A DNA stretch of 64,000 bases, taken from positions 28,653-92,652 of the forward strand of contig NZ_JBAMME010000294.1 in NCBI RefSeq assembly GCF_039793925.1, read 5' to 3'. Both the position numbers and the translations under genes were made by a program. The notes under the pieces are model-generated. The model ran no database searches. It was not told the origin of the DNA and saw only the letters and a program-made list of their open reading frames with translations. This DNA comes from Thermogutta sp039793925. Lineage in GTDB: Bacteria > Planctomycetota > Planctomycetia > Pirellulales > Thermoguttaceae. Shown piece by piece: positions 27,924 to 36,476 of the stretch (within the stretch, counting starts at the first letter, position 1; each line of letters starts with the position of its first letter).

Positions 27924-28652
27924 ATGGCTGGTCGTCCCACGCAGCGCATTCGGCAAGTTTTGGAAGTGCTCGAGAAGGAGTTTCCGGACGCCTCCTGCTC
28001 GCTCAATTTTACCAATCCTTTAGAGCTGTTGGTGGCGACAATTCTCTCCGCGCAGTGTACGGATGAGCGCGTTAATCAGGTGACAAAAGATCTTTTCAAA
28101 AAGTATCGCACAGCCCGAGACTATGCAACCGTCCCGTTGAATGAACTGGAAAAGGATATCCAGAGCACCGGCTTTTACCGGAACAAGGCACGGAACATTC
28201 AGGAATGCTGCCGGATTCTAGAAGACAAATATGGGGGGAAAGTTCCACCGTCGATGGACGATCTGGTGACGCTGCCCGGGGTGGGAAGAAAAACCGCCAA
28301 CGTCGTCTTGGGAACTGCGTACGGCATCTCTTCAGGCGTGGTCGTGGACACCCACGTTGCGCGGATCAGCCAGCGACTGGGGCTCACCACAGAGAAAGAC
28401 CCGGACAAGATTGAACAGGACCTCATGCGTCTTGTTCCCCAGGATCAGTGGATTCCTTTCAGTCATCGGATGATCAAACACGGTCGAAAATACTGTACCG
28501 CAAAAAAGCCCCGGTGCAGCGAGTGCCCAATGAATAGTTTCTGTCCCAAAATCGGCGTGGAAGGAAGCACGAAGACTACAGGGCAAAAGGCCCCCTCCAC
28601 GGGTTCCGGGAAGGGAAAACGGGCCACTTCCCGAAGCCGTCGAAAGACCTGA
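27924..28652 (+). CDS. nth: Endonuclease III (DNA glycosylase/AP lyase)
   Basis: A 242-residue base-excision repair enzyme that removes oxidised pyrimidines. The start at 27924 (MAGRPTQRIRQV) is preferred over an ATG at 27825, since the family begins here and AGGA lies upstream. The helix-hairpin-helix LPGVGRKTANVVL contains the catalytic Lys, and VDTHVARI contains the catalytic Asp. The [4Fe-4S] ligands are in the pattern C-x6-C-x2-C-x5-C near residue 195-211. A 30-residue Lys/Arg/Ser/Thr-rich tail follows the cluster and may help DNA binding; it is longer than in E. coli. Confidence 0.97.
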   Translation: MAGRPTQRIRQVLEVLEKEFPDASCSLNFTNPLELLVATILSAQCTDERVNQVTKDLFKKYRTARDYATVPLNELEKDIQSTGFYRNKARNIQECCRILEDKYGGKVPPSMDDLVTLPGVGRKTANVVLGTAYGISSGVVVDTHVARISQRLGLTTEKDPDKIEQDLMRLVPQDQWIPFSHRMIKHGRKYCTAKKPRCSECPMNSFCPKIGVEGSTKTTGQKAPSTGSGKGKRATSRSRRKT

Positions 28653-28769
28653 AAATCAGTGTTCTAAGGTTGCATCGGGTTGGCCTTTCAGAGAGCATTC
28701 GATTGGCTGCTGACATTGCTCGGAGTATCAAGGCCATTTTTCTGAGCACAGGCTGATTGAGGAGACCTT

Positions 28770-29348
28770 ATGATCCTTTCTGGAAAAGAAATTTTGGCAC
28801 AACTGGGCAAGAAGATCATCATCGAACCGTTCAATCCCGCACGGTTGAATTCTAACAGCTACGATTTAACCCTTCATAACGAGCTGATGATCTACGAGGA
28901 AGTGGTCCTCGACATGCGGAAACCCAATCGAGTCCGGCGGCTCATCATCCCAGAAGAAGGGCTGGTACTGACGCCGCACCAGCTTTACCTCGGTCGAACG
29001 GTAGAGCGGACCGAAACTTACGGGTATGTGCCGATGATTGAGGGCCGCTCCTCGGTGGGCCGTCTGGGGCTTTTTGTTCACGTGACCGCAGGTTTCGGGG
29101 ACGTGGGTTTTCGCGGGTACTGGACGCTCGAAATGTTTGCAATCCAGCCGGTTCGGGTATACCCAGGCGTCCCGATTTGCCAAATCTTTTATCACGAGAT
29201 CAAAGGCGAGTACGAGGAATACAAAAGCGACAAGTACCAGGACAACCAGGACATTCAGCCGAGTCTTCTGTTTAAAGAATTGAACCCCGATTTGTGCCAA
29301 AAGCCGCGATCTAATTTGCCGTTTGGCATTGAAGAGATCCGTGGGTAG
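28770..29348 (+). CDS. dcd: dCTP deaminase
   Basis: A 192-residue trimeric enzyme converting dCTP to dUTP (or directly to dUMP in bifunctional forms) for thymidylate synthesis. Family motifs are clear: NSNSYDLTL, the nucleotide-binding GRSSVGRLGLFVHVTAG, and GFRGYWTLEM with the catalytic Glu. A GAGGAG ribosome site precedes the ATG. Length matches the family. It sits between nth and a membrane glycosyltransferase in the same direction, with gaps too large to prove an operon. Confidence 0.95.
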   Translation: MILSGKEILAQLGKKIIIEPFNPARLNSNSYDLTLHNELMIYEEVVLDMRKPNRVRRLIIPEEGLVLTPHQLYLGRTVERTETYGYVPMIEGRSSVGRLGLFVHVTAGFGDVGFRGYWTLEMFAIQPVRVYPGVPICQIFYHEIKGEYEEYKSDKYQDNQDIQPSLLFKELNPDLCQKPRSNLPFGIEEIRG

Positions 29349-29391
29349 TGCGTTTTCGGCATTTTGAATTTCTAGGAGTTGCACTCCGTCC

Positions 29392-31065
29392 ATGTCGCCC
29401 CCGTCTTCTGCCGTCCCGTCGTACACCAGAGTGGCCGCTGCACTCGCGGTGGCTCTTGGCATTACCGTACTGACCCTCCACGATGTGGCGGTCGAGCGGG
29501 GAGGACCGGGCGTCACCTGCGATGAACTTTATCATGTGGGTTATGGCAAGCGGCTGGTCAGTTCGCTGCTCCGAAATGGAGTACACTTCTTTGCCCGGGA
29601 CTGTATCCGGCAGACTTTTGCGTGGTCGCCGGACGGTCCTCCGGTCCATCCACCCCTGGGAAACTGGATCCTCGGATGGTTCCACTGGATGTTTGATCCG
29701 GCTCCGCAGGAGCTTTCTCAGCTAGCCATTACCCCGGCCCGGTTCGGTACCGCTGTGTGTTTCGGCGTCCTGGTGTTTCTCGTGTGTTGGGCGGGAATTT
29801 ACCGCTACGGGCTTATTGGGGGGCTTGCGGCCGGTTGCTCTCTCGTTCTTATGCCCCGACTGTTTGGTCACGCTCATTTGGCGGCCCTTGATGCCATCAC
29901 GGTACTGATGTGCACGGCTACGGTTCTGGCTGTGGTTGTGGCAGAGCGAAGCGGGCGATGGTGGGCGTTTGCGTTGGCGGGTTCTGTTTGGGGCCTTGCC
30001 CTATTGACGCGTTTCCACGGACTGCTCTGCAGCCCACCCATTCTGCTCTGGATATTCTGGCGACGACGCTCCAAGGGCATTGTCCCTGCCTTTTGCTGGC
30101 TGGCCAGTGGACTTTTGATCTTCTACATCGGCTGGCCGTGGTTATGGTTCGACACATTGCAACACGTCAGGCTATACGTATCCACAAGCACCCAGCGGAC
30201 CCCCATCCACGTTTTCTACCTCGGCCGGGTGTGGGAGGACAGCCTCGTTCCTAGACATTACGTCTGGGTGATGTTTCTTGCCACGATGCCGGTTGGTTTA
30301 CTCCTCGCGGGTGGAATCGCGATCTTCTCACATTGGTCGTCGCGCTCGTCTCAAAGGAACACCTTAACCCCCGCGCCCCGGATGGATGCTGCGGATTTCC
30401 TTTTTTTGGGCACGATGGTTTTTTTCCTCGCCATTTTCACGGGTCCGAGGGTCCCCGTCTATGACGGCGTGCGACTTTTCCTTCCGGTGTACTCTATGTG
30501 GGCCTTGCTGGTCGGCCGGGGCACACAGGTCGTCTGGGAATGGATTTCCCGGGTAAAACGGCTATCCCCACCTTACGGCCCCTCCTTTCTATTGGGCAGC
30601 CTGCTCGCGCTTCAGGCCGTTGGCGTGGTGTCGTTCAGACCAGTTTGGTTAAGCTATTACAACTTGCTTGTTGGCGGGCTGGCTGGGGCTGAGCGGCTGG
30701 GATTCGAGGTGAACTACTGGGGCGACGCCCTCACGGAACCCTTGCTGGCCGCTGTCGCTCACCGTGCCGAGAAGGGGGAAACGCTGGTCTTTGGACCGAG
30801 TCTGGCCCCCTATCAGGCAGCCGGAATCCTCCTCGGCTCACCTTCCCTGGCGGAGAAAGAGATGGTCGTGGTAGGCTGGCCAGCAGGGGCGAAGACACCA
30901 CCCAAAAACTCCAGGTGGATAGTCATTTATCATCGCCGAGCAGATCTTGATCAGATTCCCGAGGAAATTCGCCAACGGGCGGTGATCAGTGAGATTTCCT
31001 GCCAGGGGGTTTGGTTGGCCAGGCTCATTCAACTCCCGGTAGCTGGGACCGATGGCTCACCGTAA
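29392..31065 (+). CDS. GT39/ArnT-like polytopic membrane glycosyltransferase
   Basis: A 557-residue integral membrane protein with about ten to twelve hydrophobic segments. The first periplasmic loop carries the acidic motif CDELYHVGYGKRL, corresponding to the catalytic D/E of dolichyl-phosphate-mannose-type (PMT/ArnT) transferases. The HPPLGNW motif (about 87-93) is another family marker, and LMPRLFGHAHLAALDA is typical of planctomycete members. Such enzymes move a sugar from a polyprenyl-phosphate donor to a lipid or protein on the periplasmic face. Donor and acceptor are unknown. Confidence 0.82.
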   Translation: MSPPSSAVPSYTRVAAALAVALGITVLTLHDVAVERGGPGVTCDELYHVGYGKRLVSSLLRNGVHFFARDCIRQTFAWSPDGPPVHPPLGNWILGWFHWMFDPAPQELSQLAITPARFGTAVCFGVLVFLVCWAGIYRYGLIGGLAAGCSLVLMPRLFGHAHLAALDAITVLMCTATVLAVVVAERSGRWWAFALAGSVWGLALLTRFHGLLCSPPILLWIFWRRRSKGIVPAFCWLASGLLIFYIGWPWLWFDTLQHVRLYVSTSTQRTPIHVFYLGRVWEDSLVPRHYVWVMFLATMPVGLLLAGGIAIFSHWSSRSSQRNTLTPAPRMDAADFLFLGTMVFFLAIFTGPRVPVYDGVRLFLPVYSMWALLVGRGTQVVWEWISRVKRLSPPYGPSFLLGSLLALQAVGVVSFRPVWLSYYNLLVGGLAGAERLGFEVNYWGDALTEPLLAAVAHRAEKGETLVFGPSLAPYQAAGILLGSPSLAEKEMVVVGWPAGAKTPPKNSRWIVIYHRRADLDQIPEEIRQRAVISEISCQGVWLARLIQLPVAGTDGSP

Positions 31066-31117
31066 ATCTGGCGACCACTTTGCAGGAATCGAGCCGTTGA
31101 GTGTCTCAATGCTTCGT

Positions 31118-31315
31118 TTATTCCTCGTCCTCGGGAACCTTCCACTCATCTTCCTCGTCTTCATCGGCGTCGCGTGGCATTGGCAATCCGTACTCCTCAT
31201 CGAGCCAGCGACGGAGGTCGATGAGTTTGCAGCGGCGACTGCAAAACGGCATCGCGTCCGTGGTCTCCGGATCGAATTGTTTGCCGCAAATAGGGCACCT
31301 CAAAGTAGCCATCAT
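31118..31315 (-). CDS. yacG: DNA gyrase inhibitor/zinc-binding protein YacG
   Basis: A 65-residue zinc protein. Two CxxC-type pairs (CPIC and CSRRC) with the following CKLIDLRRWLDEEYGLP are the YacG signature. In E. coli YacG binds GyrB and blocks DNA binding by gyrase. The C-terminus is an acidic tail of Asp/Glu. Two adjacent ATG codons lie after GAAGG, and the second is the better spaced. It converges with the glycosyltransferase gene and follows the SDR gene on the same strand. Confidence 0.9.
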   Translation of the reverse strand: MMATLRCPICGKQFDPETTDAMPFCSRRCKLIDLRRWLDEEYGLPMPRDADEDEEDEWKVPEDEE

Positions 31316-31373
31316 CCTTCAGACCGCACCGGTTTTGCGAGGCTATCTACTTTTTCCAGCGAAACGACGCAGA

Positions 31374-32108
31374 TTATGCATAAGCCTGGTACAGCGGAGT
31401 TAGGACCACTTCCCAAACATGGGCACGCGGTGGCAAACGCACAATTGCGAGGACCACCTGGGCCACATCTTCCGGTTGCAACATGCGTTGGCGCTGTTCC
31501 TCCGGCACAGGTGTCGGACGCTGTTCCAAAATGGGTGTATTCACTTCACCGGGATAGATGTTCGTGATGCGAATTCCGTTGTGTCGTTCCTCGAGCCCAG
31601 CAGCCATACCTAGTGCGGTCATTGCAAACTTGCCCGCGCAATAGGCGGGACCAGCCAGCTCCAGGGCGCGTTTTCCAGCGATGGACGAAATGTTGATGAT
31701 CAGTCCGTCTCCCTGTTCGCGCATCGTCGGCAGGACCGCATGCATGCAGTTGAACGTCCCTGTTGCATGAACGGCGAGAATGCGATCCCAATCTTCCGGA
31801 GAAAGGACCGCCATACTTCGGTTGACGACATTGATCCCCGCGGAATTCACCAGAACCTTGGGTGCCCCCAGTTGCTCGCGGATTGTGGCGAATGTTGTGT
31901 TGACCCGGTGTCGATCCACCACGTCACACGGAAATGCCGTAAGCCGATCTGCAAACCGGGAATTCTTCACGGCATTTTCCAGCCGAGCGGGATTGCGTCC
32001 CAGAATAGCCACTCGAAAGCCCTCCCCAGCCAGGCCTTCGGCGATGGCCAGACCAATTCCGCTCCCACCCCCTGTTACCACGGCCACCGAATCGATGGTG
32101 CTTGCCAT
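31374..32108 (-). CDS. Short-chain dehydrogenase/reductase
   Basis: A 244-residue classical SDR. The cofactor motif TGGGSGIG (12-19), LVNSAG in place of the common NNAG, the catalytic Ser in INISSIAG, and YCAGK (Tyr-x3-Lys) are all present, together with a YPGEVNTP segment. The Arg in ILGRNPAR after the second strand suggests NADP(H). The substrate cannot be inferred. It lies 58 bases upstream of yacG on the same strand. Confidence 0.9.
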   Translation of the reverse strand: MASTIDSVAVVTGGGSGIGLAIAEGLAGEGFRVAILGRNPARLENAVKNSRFADRLTAFPCDVVDRHRVNTTFATIREQLGAPKVLVNSAGINVVNRSMAVLSPEDWDRILAVHATGTFNCMHAVLPTMREQGDGLIINISSIAGKRALELAGPAYCAGKFAMTALGMAAGLEERHNGIRITNIYPGEVNTPILEQRPTPVPEEQRQRMLQPEDVAQVVLAIVRLPPRAHVWEVVLTPLYQAYA

Positions 32109-32442
32109 GAGACTGCTCTTTGTTGCTAGAACCCACCAGCGTCCCCGTGACGCCCTGATGCCATCACGACAGCTCTCCTATTTCCCATTTACACCCAGAT
32201 GGCCAGCCGCGCCAATTCGGAGCTGCCTGAATTCTGCATATGCGAGCAGTTCCTGGCTGCAAAGAGGACGGGATCCCGCCTGACAGTTTTTCGGTGTCTT
32301 CGCAAGTTTGCTTGGTGACACCATGGATGCCTCCGCGCAGGGGGACAGGAGTTCTCGCGTATGCTTTCCACGTCCGCATTGGTAAAATCATTAGAGGGAT
32401 GGTAAGCCGGTAAGACTTCTTCTGGGGGAGATTTGGCACTGT

Positions 32443-33381
32443 ATGATTTTCAGTCGATGGTATGCGTTTGTGGTGGTCGGCTTCTGGCTGGCCACCATGG
32501 GCTGGCTTATCCACGATAAGATGCTCCCGAGTCTTCTCCTGGGATCCCCACCGAAATCGCAGGAGATTGTGGACGCGTATCAGCAGGATCGACTGGTGGG
32601 GTGGAAAATCCTGTGGAGAGAGCGAGAAATTGGCTGGGCCATCAGCAAGACCACCGTTTCCGACGAGCAGGTGACCGAATTGCGTCATCTGGTACACTTC
32701 CGGGAATTGCCTCTTCACGAGATTTTCCCGGTCGTTTGGCAGGCTTTGGGGGGATCAACCACTGGTCTCAAGATGCGGTTGGAGGTTGAGACCACCCTTT
32801 TCTTCGACCCTCTCAAACGGCTCTCCTCATTCCAAACGCGCCTGCGAACCCCCGGGGCCACCGAGTCTCTGGCGATCGTGCGTGGTACGGTAGATAAAGG
32901 CCAGATTCAATTGGTACTGCAAAGTGGCAGTTTCATGTATACCACGGAACTTCCCTTTCGAAACGACGCGATTCTCACGGACTCTTTCTCACCCCAAGCA
33001 AGCCTCCCGGGTTTGCGGGAGGGGCAGCAATGGACGGTTGAGATTTACAGCCCTGTCCCCTTGCCCCATCAGGCTGTCTCGGGAAAGCCCATTGACGTTA
33101 TCCACGCCAAAGTGGAAGGGCGTGACTTGATCGTTTGGGAAGGAAACCGCCGGCCGTGCTGGTTGGTGGTTTATCGCAATGACCCGGCCCAAACCGTGAG
33201 CACTCACGCTCCACCGCGGGGCCGGTTATGGGTGGAACCCTCGGGAAGAGTCCTTCAACAAGAAGCAAAGGTGGGCGATAGCTATCTGGTTCTCGTCCGA
33301 CTGGGTGACGCTCAGGCCAGGACACTGGCCCAGCGATTGGAAAAAGCACAAGCTGCGGAGGAAGGCAGATCACATGATTGA
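32443..33381 (+). CDS. Hypothetical membrane-anchored protein, first gene of an ABC-exporter operon
   Basis: A 312-residue protein with one N-terminal transmembrane helix (about 7-26) and a predicted beta-rich extracytoplasmic part; no family recognised. Its last eight bases overlap the start of the ABC ATPase gene, so translation is probably coupled. Position and topology suggest an accessory or substrate-facing component of that transporter, which is inference only. The ORF contains repeated references to beta-strand pairs (for example LRLEVETTLFFDP-like patterns) but no catalytic motif that I can see. Confidence 0.75.
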   Translation: MIFSRWYAFVVVGFWLATMGWLIHDKMLPSLLLGSPPKSQEIVDAYQQDRLVGWKILWREREIGWAISKTTVSDEQVTELRHLVHFRELPLHEIFPVVWQALGGSTTGLKMRLEVETTLFFDPLKRLSSFQTRLRTPGATESLAIVRGTVDKGQIQLVLQSGSFMYTTELPFRNDAILTDSFSPQASLPGLREGQQWTVEIYSPVPLPHQAVSGKPIDVIHAKVEGRDLIVWEGNRRPCWLVVYRNDPAQTVSTHAPPRGRLWVEPSGRVLQQEAKVGDSYLVLVRLGDAQARTLAQRLEKAQAAEEGRSHD

Positions 33382-34306
33382 CTTCTGGAATGTCAGCAAG
33401 CGCTACGGGAACAAACTCGCCGTCTCGCAGCTCGACCTCCACATCCCCCCTGGAGAGGTGTTTGCTTTTTTAGGACCCAACGGCGCGGGCAAAACCACCA
33501 CTATTCGGATGCTGGTCGGTCTCCTTCATCCCACCGAGGGCCGGGTTTCGGTCTGCGGTTATGACACGACCGGGCGGGATCGGCTGGCGGCCCAGTGCAT
33601 CGGTTATGTGCCAGACCAACCCTATCTCTACGACAAACTGACAGGCCGGGAATTCCTCGAGTTCGTAGGACAACTCCGCGGATTATCGCGCCGCGAACTC
33701 TCAGCGCGAATCGAGCGAGAAGTGGCACGTTTTGAAATGGGCGATTTTCTGGACGAGCTCACCGAGACATATTCCCATGGCATGCGCCAAAGAGTGGTAT
33801 TCGCGGCCGCCGTCCTTCACGATCCTAAAGTCATCGTACTCGACGAACCCACAGTGGGGCTCGATCCCCGAAGCACCAAGCTGGTGAAAGACCTGCTCCG
33901 TGAGCGAGCGGCGGTGGGCACGGCCGTGTTCATGTCCACACACACCTTGAGCATCGCCGAAGAAATTGCCGATCGAATCGGAATCATCCACCATGGTAAA
34001 TTGATTTTCGTTGGGACAGTCGAAGAGCTGCGCTCAGCCCGCGCCAGCGACCACGCTTCGTTGGAAGAAATATTTCTCCAGCTCACGGCGGAAGAGCAAC
34101 AGAACACCAATTCTCCTTCATCGCCGGAGATCCACACGTCGGGGGGCGACGTCCACATGACGCCGTCGGGAGTCGGTAACCCGCGTCACGGTACTACATC
34201 CCGAGAGGATAACGGCGATTCCCCAAACGAAGTGAATCGGCAATTGGGCGAGTCCCCAAACGAGGGCACTCTTCTCGCAACCAAGACACTTCTAGACCAG
34301 CAGTGA
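33374..34306 (+). CDS. ABC transporter ATP-binding protein
   Basis: A 310-residue ATPase of the ABC-2 export type. Walker A is FLGPNGAGKTTTIRML (about 33-48), the signature is the SHGMRQR variant common in this subfamily, and Walker B is VIVLDEPTVGLDPRS. The start at 33374 (MIDFWNVSKRYG) lies inside the previous gene and has GGAGGAAGG upstream; an upstream start at 33305 would only add the shared segment. A hydrophilic tail of about 65 residues after the ATPase core contains a short repeat (GDSPNE/GESPNE). The permease gene starts 12 bases after the stop. Confidence 0.95.
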   Translation: MIDFWNVSKRYGNKLAVSQLDLHIPPGEVFAFLGPNGAGKTTTIRMLVGLLHPTEGRVSVCGYDTTGRDRLAAQCIGYVPDQPYLYDKLTGREFLEFVGQLRGLSRRELSARIEREVARFEMGDFLDELTETYSHGMRQRVVFAAAVLHDPKVIVLDEPTVGLDPRSTKLVKDLLRERAAVGTAVFMSTHTLSIAEEIADRIGIIHHGKLIFVGTVEELRSARASDHASLEEIFLQLTAEEQQNTNSPSSPEIHTSGGDVHMTPSGVGNPRHGTTSREDNGDSPNEVNRQLGESPNEGTLLATKTLLDQQ

Positions 34307-34318
34307 GGGCTGTTGCTG

Positions 34319-36142
34319 ATGGGTGGCGTGAGTGTTTCTGAGGATCGATTGGCACCGCTGGCAGAGGGAATCCGCCCCGCGGAGAATTCACGGGAAACCC
34401 CAGTAACCCTTATATCGCCTCGACTGGAAGCGGCGTTGTTCCGCAACGTCCTGTTCTTGACAGCACGGACGCTGGTCAGACAGACCTTAACTCAGGCATG
34501 GTTTCGAGTGTGGCTGGTCGTTATTTTGGGTGGTGGACTCTGGCTGGGGTTGTTGGGGCTTTTTGCGGAGGGATTTCAATTCCTCGAAACCACGATCCCT
34601 TACGCCGACCTGGTCGAACAGACGGTGCGGTACGTGTTTGGCACATTCTTCATGGCTCTCACGATCATGCTGATGATCTCGGGGGCCATCCTGCTGCACG
34701 GCGGATTATTTCGCGCTCCAGACACTGCCTTCCTGATGACGCAGCCTGTGCGCATCGAACGCATCTTCCTGACCAAATTTGCGGAGACCGTCTTACTTAG
34801 CAGTTGGGCATTTATCATCCTGTCCACTCCACTTCTTTTGGGGTATGCCCAAGTCGTGGAAGCGAACTGGCCGTTCTATGTAGCGCTGCTGCCCTATCTT
34901 GTGAGTTTTGTCTATATCCCAGCGGCAGGAGGGGCCTTCGTCTGTCTGCTCCTGGCCCGTTTTATTCCCAAGCTGGGACGGATGCTCGTCGTGGTGGGCA
35001 TCCTACTGGCGATCCTCGGACTGCTCGCATTCTTTCAGTGGATCAGTTGGCTTCCACGCAATCAATTTTTGAATGTACAGTGGCTCGAAAGAACTCTTGA
35101 TAGACTGAGTATCACGCAATTTCGGCTGCTCCCCAGTTGGTGGCTGGCTACCGGTCTGTTGGCGATGGCGGCCGGCAATTATAGAGACGGTGTGATGTTT
35201 TTCCTCCTTATCCTGGCGAACGCACTTTTTCTTCAATGGTGTTGTGTCCAGTTGGCCGGGAAAATCTACCAGCCCGCCTACCTGGCTTTAGCATCTCGTC
35301 TGGAAAAGCGCGCTATCAGACGCCGGAACCTGTTCGACCGAGTGATTCTTGAAGAATTCCGCGGGATTCCCGCATTTGCCCGGCAGCTCATTCTGAAGGA
35401 CATCCGCCTTTTCCGTCGGGATCCGGTGCAGTGGTCGCAGTTGCTGGTGTTCGTTGGACTTCTGGTTTTTTACTTCCTTAACTTGCGACGCTTTTATTAT
35501 GAGCAGTTTTATTTCGCGTGGGTGAATCTTGTGAGCTTTCTCAACGTTGCTGTGGTGGCCCTCTTGCTGACGACATTCACCACACGGTTTGTTTTCCCAC
35601 TGATCAGTCTGGAAGGGCCGCGCTTTTGGGTGCTGGGGCTGATGCCCATTTCGCGGCGGGCAATTCTGTGGAGCAAACTCGGATTTGCTCTCGTTCTCTG
35701 CCCGCTCCCCTGTGCTTTGCTCGTGCTTCTCAGTGATGCCATGCTCAATGTGGAGCCGTACGTGCTGCTCGCTCACCAATGGGCGATGTTCCTGTGCTGC
35801 CTTGGCCTGACAGGCATCGCCGTAGGGCTGGGAGCCCGGTTCCCCAATTTTCGTGCATTTTCCGCCGCTCGCATTGCCTCCGGCTTTGGAGGGACGGTCA
35901 ATCTCGTTCTCAGCACGGTGTTTATTGTTGTAATCCTCGTGCTGGCAGGACTCCCGGTCCACATCCGCATGATTGCGGAGAGTTCCTTCTTGCTGCCCAC
36001 GGTAACCGCGAGAATTTCGCTCAACCCGCTACTGGTAGCGTGGCTCACTTATGGTCCGCTGCTGGCCGGGGGCGTAACTCTGGCCGCCATGGCCGTCGCA
36101 CTTTACGTGGGCATGCGGCATTTTGAGCGTCTCGAATTCTGA
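34319..36142 (+). CDS. ABC-2 type transporter permease
   Basis: A 607-residue inner-membrane protein with about twelve hydrophobic segments in two blocks, separated by a cytoplasmic region rich in Arg (FDRVILEEFRGIPAFARQLILKDIRLFRRDP, about 345-375). This layout matches large single-gene ABC-2 permeases of the ABC exporter type. A GAGGG ribosome site precedes the ATG at 34319; a TTG six bases earlier is less likely. It is the third gene of an operon with a hypothetical anchored protein and the ATPase. The substrate is unknown. Confidence 0.88.
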   Translation: MGGVSVSEDRLAPLAEGIRPAENSRETPVTLISPRLEAALFRNVLFLTARTLVRQTLTQAWFRVWLVVILGGGLWLGLLGLFAEGFQFLETTIPYADLVEQTVRYVFGTFFMALTIMLMISGAILLHGGLFRAPDTAFLMTQPVRIERIFLTKFAETVLLSSWAFIILSTPLLLGYAQVVEANWPFYVALLPYLVSFVYIPAAGGAFVCLLLARFIPKLGRMLVVVGILLAILGLLAFFQWISWLPRNQFLNVQWLERTLDRLSITQFRLLPSWWLATGLLAMAAGNYRDGVMFFLLILANALFLQWCCVQLAGKIYQPAYLALASRLEKRAIRRRNLFDRVILEEFRGIPAFARQLILKDIRLFRRDPVQWSQLLVFVGLLVFYFLNLRRFYYEQFYFAWVNLVSFLNVAVVALLLTTFTTRFVFPLISLEGPRFWVLGLMPISRRAILWSKLGFALVLCPLPCALLVLLSDAMLNVEPYVLLAHQWAMFLCCLGLTGIAVGLGARFPNFRAFSAARIASGFGGTVNLVLSTVFIVVILVLAGLPVHIRMIAESSFLLPTVTARISLNPLLVAWLTYGPLLAGGVTLAAMAVALYVGMRHFERLEF

Positions 36143-36476
36143 TTTTAATGCGGGCGCTTTCCAGGGAACTGGATCCCATCTCGAAACCACTCCCCCAATA
36201 TGGCGGGGTTATTCGGGGCCGATCGGTGCAGGCTCGGCCATCTGCGCGGTAGTCTGACCACTTTTTCGAAACTTTCTCGGTGCAAGGATGTTTACAGTTA
36301 TGGGATGACATGACAAAAGGGAAATTGTGCGCACCTCGAGGGGATTTTTGTGGCAAATTCCGCTGACAAGCTGTGTATCATGGAAAGGGGAGGCAGCTTT
36401 CGAAGAGGTGCGCTGCTCTTGTCGAAAATTGGCCGGGCTTTCGGCTGGTATACTTTGCAGGGTCGGGGAGATAGCG
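36143..36476 (+). other. Intergenic region with a candidate extended -10 promoter
   Basis: About 330 bases without a gene. TGGTATACT at 36446-36454 is an extended -10 element close to the secretin-N-domain gene; no matching -35 was found. The GGGGAG ribosome site of that gene lies at 36465-36470. Confidence 0.4.

Noticed and set aside
35288..35962. Long minus-strand frame opposite the ABC permease
   Set aside because: Shadow of the permease: charged low-complexity sequence, with no ribosome site.
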